64,000 bases of DNA from Liolophura sinensis (Eukaryota; Mollusca; Polyplacophora; Chitonida; Chitonidae), in NCBI RefSeq assembly GCF_032854445.1, contig NC_088304.1, positions 24,441,704 through 24,505,703 of the forward strand, written 5' to 3'. Both the position numbers and the translations under genes were made by a program. Below the pieces are notes generated by a model that was given only the letters and a program-made list of their open reading frames with translations, did not search any database and was not told the DNA's origin. The stretch's first letter is position 1; each line of letters begins with the position of its first letter. Below are positions 22,492-34,435 of this stretch, in pieces.

Positions 22492-25400
22492 TCACATTAC
22501 AAAGTCCTGGTATTTCATCGGTAGAACACACTGACGCCCACTCTTGGTTCTTGTGGAACTGTCACGTGGTACACTTGGCTGTACTGATGCACGAGGGTTT
22601 TCTCCCTGGCTGACCACATTTGAATCCTGGCTGTTAGTTATTTCTGCATCTGGCAAATCCGAAGGCATTTCCAACAGACTTGAATCTGGCTGTGGACATC
22701 CACTCTGATCATAACGTATGAACTTCCTGTTACGTCTAAACAAGTTTCCATGTTCGGATTCCACTATGTACGAACGGTTTCCAATCTTAGCGACACAAGA
22801 GCCTTTTTCCCAGGGACCTTTAGAGGTGATTGGCTGTAATCGAACAGGGTCTCCAATCTGGAGTTCTGGAAGAGATTTAGCATGTCCATCATATGACGCT
22901 TTAGCTTTCTGTCGTTTCAACTGTATACTGCCATCAACACCTGTGACAACTTGTGGCGATAGTAGTCCTTCAGCTGTTGGAACAATTGACCTAGTTCTAC
23001 GCGACATGAGCTTCTGAACTGGACTGTAACCATCTTCGCCAGGCGTGTTTCTCCATTCCAGTAGTGCTAGCTGTAAATCCTGATTGTCCCGTTTACACTT
23101 CTTCACAAGTTTCTTCGCTATCTTCACAGCTGATTCAGCCTTACCATTGCTTTGACTGTGGTGAGGGGAACTGGTGGAGTGTTTGAATTCCCACTGACGT
23201 AAAAAGTCCTGAAACTCAGTACTAATATACAGCGGTCCGTTGTCTGTGACCATGTCTGCAATACCATGCCTTGAGAAGTGAGCTTTGGTAGCGCAGATGA
23301 CTGATGCTGCTGTTGTATCCTGAAGCTGATCCTACTCAAAATAATCACTATAGTAGTCAACTGTCACAAGATAGTTTTCTCCATAAAGACTGAATAGATC
23401 TTGACCAACCTTAGACCAAGGTAGAGATGGTATTTTGTGAGTCATCAGTGGCTCTTTAGCCTGCTTGGCTAGAAAGTCACAGAATACTGTACACGATTTC
23501 ACTTTATCCTTAATTTCTCCTGCCATTCCTGGCCAGTACAGAACATCTCTCGTTCTACGGATACAGGCATCTGGACCTAAGTGGCTTGAGTGTACTCGAG
23601 CGATCATCTGTGCCTTCATGGCTGTAGGTACAATAACTTTCATGCCTTTGTACAAAACACCACCCTGAGCTGTAAGTTCATCACGGAAATTCCAGTATTC
23701 ACGAATTGAAACTGGTACCTCATCTCGAGATTCTGGCCGTCCTGTCATGACTGCAGTCATGAGAGGCTGTAATGTTGCATCCGAGTTAGTGCACGACTTG
23801 ATCTGCTGATGAGTGTCGGCTGACAATCTCATATGATCAAGTTGGTTGATGCTTGTGACGTCATCAAATAACTGTTTCTCCTGTTTCATGTGAAAGATCT
23901 GAAAGTCTGGCATATCCTTTCCAGTGGAATAATTGCATGATTCGTGAGCTCTGCTCAGCATATCTGCAATGTACATCTGTGTGCCAGGTAAGTACTTCAC
24001 CTGTAAGTTGTACTTTTGCAGTCGTAGCAACGTGCGCTGTAATCTCTTGGGCGCTGAATGAATTGGTTTCAGAAATATTGGGACCAGTGGCTTGTGGTCT
24101 GACTGCACTGATATCAGATCACGTCCATGCAGATACTGATCGAATCGTACACATGCAAACAGTATCGCCAAGCACTCCTTCTCTATTTGTGCATAGCGAC
24201 GTTCAGCAGGGGTAAGGGATCTGGAGGCGAATGCTACAGGCTGTCCATTCTGTAACAATGTAGCACCTAGTCCTTTTTCTGATGCATCACACTGAATAGT
24301 AGCTTCACTGTTCACATCATAATATCTAAGCAATGGTGCAGAGCTAATCAGCTCTTTTACTTTTACAAATGCATTTGATTGTTCTGACTCCCAAACAAAG
24401 ATTGCTTGCTTCTCTGTAAGTCTTCGGAGTGGTTCACACACATCAGATAATCTAGGCAGGAATCTCGACAAATAGTTCACACAACCTAGCAGTCGCTGAA
24501 CTGCTTTCTTGTCCTCTGGGGCTGGCATCTTCAAAATTGCTGATATTTTTGACGGATCAGGCTTTAATCCCTCACTGGTCAACACTTGACCCATGTATGG
24601 TAGTTCTTCCTGTCTGAGTCTGAACTTCTTCTTATTGAACTTCAGATTCTGTTCGCGAGCTCTTTGTAGAAGTTTTATGAGATTCTTATCATGATCCTGA
24701 TTTGCGCTTTCAACACTATCCCCACATCCATAGCATAGTATGTCGTCTACAACAACATCAACGCCATCGAAACCATTCAGAGCTTCAATCTGTCTACGCT
24801 GAAACTCTTCTGGAGCACTACTTATACCTTGAGGCATTCTCAGGTACCTATATCTTCCAAAAGGTGTCCAAAATGTTGCGAGATAAGAACTTTCTTCATC
24901 TAGTTTCACCTGAAAGAAGCCATCTTTAGCATCAAGAAAAGTGAAAACTTTCGCTTTAGAGAGCTTTGGCAATATCTCATCTACTGTTGGCATTTGGTAC
25001 TTTGGTCTCTTTATTGCTTTGTTCAAGTCTCTAGGATCTATGCACATTCTGAGTTTATCTGGCTTGTGGACTGCGACTAAACTGCTTATCCAATCAGTTG
25101 GAGTTGAAACCTTTGTGATTATACCCTGTCTTTACATTTCATCTATTTTATTTTTCAAGGGCATTTTGAGATGTACTGGGATGCGTCGAGGTGCATGTTG
25201 TACTGGATGTACTGTCGGATCTGTTTCAATGTGATATTCACCTGGTAGGCAACCTAATCCAGTGAATACATCATCAAAAGATTGGAAAATTTCATCCTTT
25301 GTGAGGGGTGTGTGCATACTGGCTTTTTGATTCAAATAGACTGCTTTATCAGTACACAAATTTATCCATCCATTCTGTACACATGTCATTCCATCTATGA

Positions 25401-26622
25401 TAGGCCAAGGAGCATTAGCAATAATGTCAAATGTAATGTTACGCTTTGGTCTGCCATTGAGACTTATGCATAATTTGTATGTTCCTAGTGGTGTTATCGT
25501 ACTACCATCATACAACTTAATTTTGCCTTTTGGTTTGTCTAGTTTTACTTTGCGGTGATGCACAATTTTCAGCAAATCTTGGTGTGACATAGCACTACAT
25601 GTGGCACCTGAATCTAGCTGAACTTTCATTGTGCATGGGTAATCTGTGCGAAATGTCATTGGAACCATGAAACCTGAGTGTTTGTTCATATCGGTCACAT
25701 CTGTGACTGCACCTATACTCTGTATAGCAAACAACAGATCGTCAGAATCAGTTTCTGTCTCATCAAAGTGAGCACTGGCTTGATGCAATTTCTTCCTTGA
25801 GTAGGTCTTTAACTTACAAACAGAAGAAAAATGGTGCAATTTTCCACATTTCTCACAGGTCTTGCCATAAGCTGGGCAATTATCTTTGCCTTTGACATGA
25901 TTTTGACCACAATAGCGGCAAACAATGTGTGCTGTGTGCTTGTTTGAACCTGATGAGTTTGTGTTCTTCGTGTGTGTCTTGTGATCTTGTTTTTGGTTCC
26001 GAGTTCTCTCCTTTCTGGGTTGCTTAGATGTTGCATGTACCATACTTTGTGGATCACTAACAGTTGTTGTTGCACTGCGTAGTTGTTCTTTGTGAGCTTT
26101 TGACAATTCACATGCACGTAAAGCCTCAATGCAACGATTTAAGTCTGGAACTGGCCGTTCTCGAAGTAATCTATCTATAGTTGAGCTATCATGAGTACCC
26201 ATCACTAACCTGTCTCTAATCAAACTTGCACACAATGTCTCAAATTCACAGGTTTCCGCTAACTGTCTCAGTCTAACCACATATTGATCAACGGACTCTT
26301 GATCAGTCTGATTTGCATAACCAAATTTCACTCGTTCGAACAGTAAATGTTTCTGTGGCATAAAATGATCTCCAAGTGCCTTTAGAATACGACCTGGCAC
26401 TTGTCTATCTTCATTTGACAATGTCACTAAACTGTTCATCACTTTTACGCATTCCATACCCATCACACTGCATAGAATTACGGCTTGAACTGATTCGTCC
26501 TTCTCAGTGGGTTCAGCAGCTTTGGCATAATAGTCCCACGATGCTCTAAAATTCTTCCAGTTGTCCGAGACATCGCCTTTCACAGACATCGGCTGTGGCG
26601 CTGGTATCTGATACGTAGCCAT
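22492..26622 (-). pseudogene. gag-pol polyprotein of the Ty3/gypsy element, two in-frame stops
   Basis: From ATG 26622 (MATYQIP) the frame spans 1376 codons to the stop at 22492-22494. An in-frame ATG also exists at 26700. Zinc knuckles lie at residues 235-249 (CX2CX3HX6C) and 256-269 (CX2CX4HX4C). The protease DSGA motif is near 337-340. Reverse transcriptase has FLDAKDGFFQ and VVVDDIL, and RNase H has QCDASEKGLGA. Integrase has an HHCC zinc site and a core with TDNGP and QSNGKAE, then a GPY/F-like C-terminal region. In-frame stops are TAA at 25132-25134 (start of reverse transcriptase) and TAG at 23332-23334 (integrase core). No frameshift separates gag and pol. The plus-strand frames in this interval are shadows. 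Confidence 0.95.
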
Positions 26623-26700
26623 TTCCTTGATGGTCCTTTCACGCGTAAATTGTAATTCACAGAGTCTGTAAATGCTTGAATTCACCGTAAAAGTTCTCAA

Positions 26701-26927
26701 AGTCTTATGGTTAATATTCTTTCTTTCACCAAAATGACAAATACACGTCGTATGTCAAGCGAAAAGTTCATCAAGGAAACTTCTGATGTCGAAACCCAAT
26801 ATGGCGGCATCCACTGTAAACAGCGTTACAGGTGGTTCACTGGGCGATCGCATGAAATTCAATAACAATGCCAAATAGCTCGGTCCTGTGAGCTGCGATA
26901 AATTTCTGCCATGTGCTACAATCAGTC
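26701..26927 (-). other. 5' leader of the retrotransposon
   Basis: Untranslated stretch between the primer-binding site and the gag frame. No other feature was seen. Confidence 0.6.
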
Positions 26928-26945
26928 ACTTCACTTCTGACACCA
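26928..26945 (-). other. Primer-binding site
   Basis: Immediately inside the 5' LTR, the minus strand reads TGGTGTCAGAAGTGAAG. It starts with TGG, complementary to a tRNA CCA end. The tRNA used was not identified. Confidence 0.7.
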
Positions 26946-27105
26946 TGTTTAGGTCTGCTGGCTTAGCATAATGACATACAACCGACGACCGAATACTGCA
27001 ACACATACGACTTTAATTGACTCGTGTACTCCCCACTACATCAAGTGCGCTTGGGTCACAATGAAATTGTGGATCTAGATTATGCACATCGACATATTCA
27101 TAACA
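26946..27105 (-). repeat. 5' LTR (right copy)
   Basis: 160 bp, TGTTTAGGTCTGCTGGC to CATAACA on the plus strand, followed by the TTACC target duplication. Confidence 0.95.
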
Positions 27106-27110
27106 TTACC

Positions 27111-27759
27111 TGAAAGTAATCTGGTTGTCTGATGTTACATTGGAAGTGTAATTGTGATTACTTGACTACTGCGTATTTAACATGAAATACATGATCTGTA
27201 CAAGAGCAACAACGACAACACGAAAATGGCGCAAAATATTCAGAAATAACTGTCGTCTGCAGCTTACCTGCACCTCTGCTGTTAAGTTCTAAAATAATGA
27301 CACATTACTGCATGAATACTCAGTGGAACACTCGTATCAGCTGATAGAATCAGACAAGCGATCACTACTATCGAACATCAGAGCTAGAGATTTCTTTGGA
27401 ACTGTGAGTTTTCCTACATGTCTTTTGCATGTCCCACGTTCTGTTGTTAACGCAAATGAAATATCAGAAGAGTTGCATGGGGTTATTTTTGATGCAGGTA
27501 TACGTTGTTGACGATTGATTACAACAACAACAGTCACATTTCAGTGACCGATTGTCACAGAATTCTGGCATAAAAATCTACTCATTGTAGGCTTAGAACT
27601 CATAGTTTATGAAACCGGTATATACTGCTGAAATTTCTATGGTCTTACCTTAAATTAGAAGCTATTTATATATTTATTTCCGACCGAAATGATTCACGTC
27701 ACTTCGTCGTGGTTTGTAAAGTCCGACATGATGTTTAGCATTTCGGACTGGAGGCTTTG
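27111..27759. other. Non-coding stretch between two transposons
   Basis: Flank of the LTR element. The short frames at 27323-27537 have no recognisable family. Confidence 0.35.
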
Positions 27760-27906
27760 GAATCTAGGATTTTAATAATAGGGCGCGCCGTCCAATTTTG
27801 TTCGCTAGGTGGCGCTCGTGTCATTGCAGTGGTTTGCGCTTGGTTGCATTGCCGTATGTGCGGGAAATTCAATGGACGTGAAAGCCACTGCGAACATTAT
27901 TTTGGC

Positions 27907-29570
27907 ATGCCTCAGTACTGTTCGGTACCAGGTTGTAGGAATTCTGCTGAACATAAATATCCGCTTGATTACGACCTTCAACCGAAATGAAGAATTGCTG
28001 TAAGGAGGATGAATCCCAAGGTGAAAAAGCTTTTGACCCCAGGATTGAATGACATGGTGCGCAAAGTGCACTTCAAGCCCGATGACTACACAGAAACAAT
28101 ATTAGGTTGGTAACCGTATGAAATTCTTTGTAAAATGTTTGCGCTTAGACTTGTTGCTTCAGTTCTACCACTAACCAAATTATAGCCGACTCGCAGAATT
28201 TCTTTGACGGCGAAATGTCAGGGTGTATAAATGTACAATAGTATAACAATGAAATAAGTAGGCAACCAAAAAGTTTTTTTCATCACATTTTGTGACAATT
28301 ATTAGAAATTCATGTCACAGAAATGCATATATTATTTTTTATCCAATCAGATGACTAGATGTGAAGGTAAAATAAAAATTACATCAACAATTTGAAATTT
28401 TTTTTTTTTTTCTAAAATATCTCCATAGTTATGTGGAGTCGTCTAAAGAGGCATGCTGTCCCCTCTGTATTCTCTTTCAGTATGATAAAGCAGGTGCTGT
28501 CACGTCCTCTGCGCAGACAGAAAGCAGATGAAAACCGTGATCTTAAATCAGATTTTGGATTGGAGGTTGTATCAGAGGTCACTGTTCACTCCTCTTCTGG
28601 CACTGAATTAGAGACTTGACCCTGTGAATAGCACTTCAGATAGCCCATTAGATGAAGGTGTACATCTGTTAGGAAGGAAGTCAATAGAACAGTATGTTAC
28701 CAACCCTAAGGCGATCTGCTATTACACTGGATTTTAGGATTATGAGCATTTTATGTTTTTTTTATCACATTTTAGGTCCAGCAGTACATCACCTTAAGTA
28801 CAAGTGTTATTCTATTTCACCAAAAGATCAGCTGTTCTTGACATTAATGAAATTAAGCCAGGCTAAAGATGATGTTGAGTTGAGCCTTTTGTTTGATGTG
28901 TCCGAGTCCACAGTCTCTCAAATCATTATCACTTGGCTCAACTGTTTGTATTTTCCGCTGAAGGAAATTAATATTTGGTCTTCAACGGATGTAATAGATC
29001 AGTTCATGCCAGATGATTTTGGGAGGAACCTTAGAAACACAAGGGTCATTTTAGACGCAACTTATTTAGACGAAAGCCCAATTAACAAACCTTCCGATGT
29101 GGATGCACAATGTGTAACTTGGCCCTCCCACAAACACCGTAACACCTTAAAAACAATGATTGGATGCACTCCTAGAGGTTCCGTTTCTTACATAAGTGAT
29201 TCTTATGGTGGCTCAGTCAGTGATGTGCAAATTATTGAACAGTCACCAATGTAAGATCCATCAAAGGGAATGTTGTCAAAGAAAGACAGCATAATGGCTG
29301 ACAGGGGCATCATGGTGCAAGATCTTTTTGCTGCCCAAGATGTCTTCGTTAACACTCCTACAATGCTAAGATGTTAAACACAGAACCTGATGAAGTTGTT
29401 TGGGATAGACTTGTTGCATCTAAAAGGATCCGTATAGAAAGAGATTGGGTTAGCTAAAGGCTACAAAATCTTAAAGGAAGATTTACCACCAAGTAAAGTA
29501 ATCCATGGTTCCAGAATCATTTATGTATGTTTTGCTCTTCAGAATTTTAGAAAATCTATTGTTAGCGAAT
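27907..29570 (+). pseudogene. THAP and DDE_Tnp_4 transposase remnant (ISL2EU-type)
   Basis: The start MPQYCSVPGCRNSAEHKYP (27907) resembles a THAP zinc finger, and KVHFKPDDYTE (near 28060) resembles its end, with a frame change between them. A donor GTAACC (28110) and an acceptor ending CTCCATAG (28427) suggest an intron. SRLKRHAVPSVFSF follows, typical of sequence after a THAP domain. The core is intact from 28694 to 29254: LGPAVHHLKYK (helix-turn-helix region), VILDATYLDE (first catalytic Asp), then GCTPRGSVSYISDSYGGSVS (second Asp). Beyond the stop at 29252-29254 the homology continues in broken frames (SIMADRGIMVQDLF; DRLVASKRIRIERD). It is non-functional. Confidence 0.8.
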
Positions 29571-29939
29571 ATGCATGATTTTAAACTCCTGTACTGCAGT
29601 TTCTGCGCTATATGTGAATCTCTTCAGTTTCTACCCAAATGTGCTGTATCATCAGAATTCACTGCTGTGAACTGAAATAATATCATGATACAGTTTTCAA
29701 ATTAAAAAGCCCTTGCTTACTGACAGAACCAGGAATTCCAATGGAAACACTACACTCTGACACATAAGTTTGAGCCCAGTTCTTACTGGTTTTACTACTG
29801 CTTTACCTCGGGGGATTTGTCAGGTACTTGGCAAATGACGGTAGTTTCCATTTAACTCTGTGTGGTGTGCTCTACATATAATCCTGACTGCCTACAATGT
29901 ACTTATGTGAATTAATCTCAGCAAAGTATTAAACATCAG

Positions 29940-30091
29940 TCGGAAGGTCCATCAGCAACCTGCCAATTGTCGTGTGTTTCCCTTGGACTCGGTTTTATAC
30001 CCTTGCGCGGTTTTATACCCAGCATTATTTTGGCCGCTGTCTTATAAGTGAAGTATTCATGAGTACAACATACACCAATCAAATAAACACA
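29940..30091 (+). repeat. 5'-truncated SINE inside the ISL2EU remnant
   Basis: It contains GGAAGGTCCATCAGCAACCT, a partly duplicated GGTTTTATACCC segment and the GTGAAGTATTCATGAG tail. The insertion post-dates the transposon. Confidence 0.75.
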
Positions 30092-30339
30092 AGTCAATTG
30101 AAAGTAATAAATTTACAATATAGATGATATGTATGGGCTGAAATGTTTGGTGTAAAACAGGTCAAGCTTTGGAAGTAGTGAATGGTTGCAGAGTGTGTCA
30201 TCAATCAATTTTTTGAATGAACAGATCACAAAAAGTGTACAAAAGAAATTAACAAAATTTAGACATGTACAGTTGTTCTTGAATTTGACAGTAATAAGAA
30301 TGGTGTGGGGAAAGGGTGATATTACCATCTGTATCGTGT

Positions 30340-31300
30340 GTGAGGAAAGGAAAATATCTCCCCGGGGAGATTTTCTCATAGGTCCAGCGTATGGACATTT
30401 AACTTCTGCCAAGATACTACTGTCTAAGACAGCAAATGGTGTAGCTGCCAAGTAAAGAAAATCAACACAAATAAATAACCCTGCTCTACGGGTTCTCACA
30501 CCTATTTTTTTCTCAAACTGAGAAATGGCCTTTCTTTCATATCGTTTTCCCATGAAGCATTGCTTTTGTTGTGCATTGCTGTCTTGTAGGTAAGGAGGCA
30601 CACAAAGTTTGTTTGTTTCTACGGCTTGTGATTTTGGCGATCTCTCCAAAACGTGAAGCTGTATGACGACATCTCCTTTCCTTATACCAGGTGTTGCTGA
30701 CACTTTGTTTTCTTGTATTACATTCCACAATCTCACATTCCACAGGCCTGCGAGGTGGTTATCTAGAAAAACAGAAATGTTTCATTGGAGAAATGGTGTT
30801 TAAACAGCTTTGTCAGCACCTGGAATAAATCAATTTTTCAAATGCCTACTGCTATTTTGATGGTATCTAATCTAGAATTCAAACTGGCTGGGAAAAAACA
30901 TGTTGCAGAGGGCTTTTTGTTCTGGTAGTTCACTCAAAGATTCAAGTAATTTTTTCAATTGCATCTGCTACTGTAGTTACTTGAAATCCAATTATATTTA
31001 ATCATTCAAATTTCTCAACATTTACAGTTATATTAACTTGCCAAATATTTGTTTCTGAACAATCCAGGTCACTTTCCCCAACTAACTGACAAAGTAGCAA
31101 TCCTCTCAAACTGTGACATAAAATTTACCACTGTACTTGTTCTTTGGTTGGTGAAAAAATTGCAAGATGTCTGTACAACATCTCTCCTTTTGCACTTCTC
31201 CTGTCTGGATGAAATGGTAAAGCATTAACAGCACAGCTGCTAGATGCTTGCAGGTACCCTGTGGTCCCTTACCCACAGGGAACTCACAGTGGAAATTCAC
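30340..31300 (-). pseudogene. SWIM zinc finger and YqaJ-type nuclease remnant
   Basis: The minus strand first gives a SWIM-like CEFPVGKGPQGTCKHLAAVL (near 31260), with the second Cys of the usual CxC replaced. Then comes a YqaJ start (WYKERRCRHTASRFGEI, near 30690) in one frame and its continuation (FMGKRYERKAISQFEKK, then AEVKCPYAG near 30390) in another, so there is a frameshift near 30600. The catalytic Glu-x-Lys is present, but the position that is normally Asp in a PDG motif reads PFA. YqaJ proteins are lambda-exonuclease-fold nucleases; this copy appears dead. It is convergent with the transposase. Confidence 0.75.
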
Positions 31301-31620
31301 TGTATTGAGAGTAAATTATTGAGAGTAAATCCATATTTCTATAGTGGTGGCTCAAAATACTTAAAGTAAATATCGGTCTCATACACTACCAAAATATTAA
31401 ACTTTTTACCTCGGAGTCGATAGAGATTAACTGGTGATAAACACAGAGCATTACAAAGCCTGTATTCTTGACCTCTAAAGGTCAGAAGACTGGGTTTTAA
31501 GGAAAAATCCGCCGCACGACTTTGAGACGGATGCTCTAGCAAGTAGCTGTCCACCAAAGCGTTCCTGTGCATACACAGAATTTGGCACAAATCCATCCAA
31601 AGGATTAATCACCTTAGTAA

Positions 31621-32924
31621 GAGAGTTTAGGCTCGAGCGTTATGCATTGTGTGATTAGACGTTGTATACATGTGTATAGATAAGTGCAGATACAATATAA
31701 GATTAGACGTTTTATAACCGTTAGAAGTAGGATTTCTGCGGGATTGGCACAAAGTGCATACACATGTACAGTTACTAGGAGATTTACCCAGAATAGGCGC
31801 AAAATTTTTATGGATTAAGATCTGACATGTTATGGGCAGTTGCACGATGCAACGGGCTCAGCCTTATTTGGAGAAAGTGTATCTAACTATCTTTTATTTT
31901 GGTCGTATCGCGCATCGCACCGTATATTCATTGCCCGAATATTCTGGAGAGTGTATATGCACTCCACATCCGATGTGTTAAACGTGGCGCTTCAAGATGA
32001 TATAACCACCGTGATCTGTACACGTCATTTATGCATAACATAAGTGAATAAATCATCAGTACAGCGTTAAGTTTTCAACCAAATAAGTAAATATACGTAC
32101 AGACTGGGAACTGATGTGATAGTGCAATTCCTCAGACTTTAATGACAAATCAAGTCTACGTATCTTCCTTTTAGCACATGAGCCTTTTTATTTAAATGTA
32201 ATCATCGTTTCAACTATTGAGAAAGCACAACTTGTTCTTCTTGTAGAAGGTGATAAGCTGGTATGTTGATGGAACACTCTGGATAGCCTTTACAACATCT
32301 TGTTTCACACCTTGCTATTTGCATTGTGCAGGCCTGTCACATTCCTTCCTGTCTTCACGGCGACCTAAAATCCAGCTCCGCTGTGAAACAAAAGAAAATA
32401 TTTAACTCTATTTGTAAAACGTTTCTGTATAATCTTGTAACCAAAGGCACCTTCAGTCCGAAATATCATGAAACGATTCCCATTTTCCCGTCGGGAGTTT
32501 TTTTTTGACAGATCCTTTGTCCTAGTATGCTGCAAAATTCCAGCAAGGAATGTCCCCTACTAACATGAACTTCATTAATGTGGCTAAATAACATGTTTAA
32601 ACATACAAAATGTATATTAGCACCATCCATTCTTTTTATGAACTGTTTGTCTTTTCTTTTATCTGATTTGCACAGTCATTAGGTGGTCTTATTGGATAAC
32701 TGTATGAAAATATATATAATCTTTATGAAAAATTATGTTCCCTTGAAAATATTTAAAGGAAAGTTAGTTTTAAAATACGTCATTATTTTTATACGTTTAA
32801 ATACTTTTGTATATAAATCTATGTTACACTATTTGGAACCCTGCAAAGTTCTGAGATCTCATGGAAAATATAGTCTATCTGAAAAATGTCAAGAAGGATA
32901 GTTAACAATTTTGACATCGTAAAC
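31621..32924. other. Non-coding stretch, no gene seen
   Basis: No exon or repeat family was recognised. Confidence 0.35.
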
Positions 32925-33130
32925 TAGCCATAATTGGATAGCAATATAGTATAATTCTTTTGTGTGCAAATATGGGCAAAGTGTCCAGAATCTCTGGTAC
33001 TCTGCTTCATAATTGTGGCGAATTTCGCGTAATCCGCGGCCAAGGGCAATGTATTCATCGCGTTGAATTACATCGCCACGTTGGATATATTAACAGTTGC
33101 AATCAAAGCGTCAGGTACATGACAAGCCTA
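32925..33130 (+). repeat. Dispersed repeat family B, 5' part
   Basis: CTGGTACTCTGCTTCATAATTG, GCGTTGAATTACATCGCCAC and AACAGTTGCAATCAAAGCG-type boxes match the copy at 17440-17960. Confidence 0.6.
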
Positions 33131-33479
33131 ACCAAGTGAGTTAGAAACCGTATCATACAGCCTTGATGCATTGGTCAGGAGTAAATCTCGTGCATAGAAG
33201 GACACGACTATACATGCAATCTGTGATATTAGTCTCAAAATGTACCAAAATATAAAGCTGGAGGAAACTGTGCACGGCATAGCTGGGCACTGTCCTAGAT
33301 TGGTCAAACTTTTTGTTTTTCCTACTCTTAAGATCTTTAAATATATGTTTGCTTTTCAAAAAAAGTAATAATTGTTCATAAATCACACGGCGGGCGCCAG
33401 AACATGTAAAAGGTAGAGAGCTCTGAAGATCAACATTCACTTGTTGTTTACACAAAGACACATAAAAGAAGACATTCAT

Positions 33480-33620
33480 TTACCAGCCGTCAGTCAAAAC
33501 AGACGTTCCAGGTCAATAATCGCAACCACATAATATCTAATAAAGTATATAAAGTGTGAAATTGAGACGCATCCATGCAAAGACGCAAGGAATGTGTCAG
33601 GCGAATGAATGGTCCCTTTG
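33480..33620 (-). repeat. Dispersed repeat family B fragment
   Basis: GACGTTCCAGGTCAATAATCGC, TATAAAGTGTGAAATTGAG and GCAAGGAATGTGTCAGGCG match the reverse copies at 52165 and 55060. Confidence 0.6.
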
Positions 33621-33629
33621 AATTGTTTT

Positions 33630-34435
33630 AATGTGATTGTAAGTTAAATGTGATGACAACACAGAATTCTGAGTAATTATAGACCAATGATGTGTAATAA
33701 TTTGTAATTAACATTACTTTTTGTCTCTTTTTCTTTTTTTTTTTACCTATTTCTGCTTGAGCCATGGTGCTAGGGTGCGTGTAAATTGCTACTATTTATG
33801 TATCTAAAAGAACATAAAATCCTGACACAGGTAAACTGACAAGACGTCATATTTCACCAGTTAGGTGTGAATATTTGTCCGGCACATGTATCACACTGTC
33901 GTCGTTGATGTGGTATTACTCTCTATGCTGTTATGTCTTTCACACTGTCATCGCTGCTCTGGTCTTACTCGCTAAGCTGTACGTCTGTCACACTGTCGTC
34001 GCTGCTCTGGTCTTACTCGCTATGCTGTACGTTTTTTACGCTGTCGTCGGTGCTCTGGTTTTACTCTCTATCCTGTACGTTTTTTACGCGGTCGTCACTA
34101 CTCTGGTTTTACTCTCTATCCTGTACGTCTTTTACGCTGTCGTCGCTGCTCTGTTTTTACTCTCTATCCTGTACGTCTTTCACGCTATCGTTGCTGCTGT
34201 GGTTTTACTCTTTATGTTGTACCTCTGTCACACTGTCGTTGTTGGTCTGGTTTTACTCTCTATCCTGTACGTCTTTCACGCTGTCCTTGCTGCTGTGGTT
34301 TTACTCTCTATGCTGTGCGTCTATCACACTACCTTTGCTGGTCTGGTTTTACTCTTTATGTTGTACCTCTGTCACACTGTCGTCGTTGGTCTGGTTTTAC
34401 TCTCTATCCTGTACGTCTTATATTATACTGAACTC
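33630..34435 (+). repeat. Family A copy with internal 48-bp minisatellite
   Basis: It starts like other A copies (GTGATGACAACACAGAATTC near 33650). Where the others have one CACTGTCGTCGCTG...CTCTATGCTGTACGTC segment, this copy has about 11 tandem units of 48 bp (about 33900-34430). Since 48 is a multiple of three, two frames stay open for 180-196 codons. One repeats a 16-residue hydrophobic block such as FYAVVAALVLLSILYV. This is judged a repeat artefact rather than a membrane protein. Confidence 0.8.

Larger units (their letters stand above)
22082..27105 (-). mobile_element. Ty3/gypsy LTR retrotransposon, complete but inactivated
   Basis: The element is 5024 bp and flanked by exact 5-bp duplications, TTACC at 22077-22081 and 27106-27110. 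It has two 160-bp LTRs bounded by TG and CA, a polypurine tract, a primer-binding site and one gag-pol reading frame on the minus strand. Domain order is gag, two zinc knuckles, protease, reverse transcriptase, RNase H, integrase. Integrase after RNase H places it in Ty3/gypsy. The LTRs differ at 6 of 160 positions and two in-frame stops break the frame, so it is not young and not autonomous. There is no envelope gene. Confidence 0.97.
27760..31620. mobile_element. Decayed ISL2EU-type DNA transposon (bounds approximate)
   Basis: A THAP/HTH/DDE transposase remnant on plus and a SWIM/YqaJ nuclease remnant on minus face each other within 3.9 kb. This pairing is known for the ISL2EU group of eukaryotic transposons. 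Both genes carry stops and frameshifts, and a SINE has inserted between them. Terminal inverted repeats could not be found by eye, so the ends are guesses. Confidence 0.65.

Noticed and set aside
22718-25473. Plus-strand frames inside the LTR element
   Set aside because: Antisense shadows of the gag-pol frame.
22082-27105. Endogenous retrovirus with envelope
   Set aside because: After integrase only about 235 bp remain before the polypurine tract; no envelope frame is present, so it is an LTR retrotransposon.
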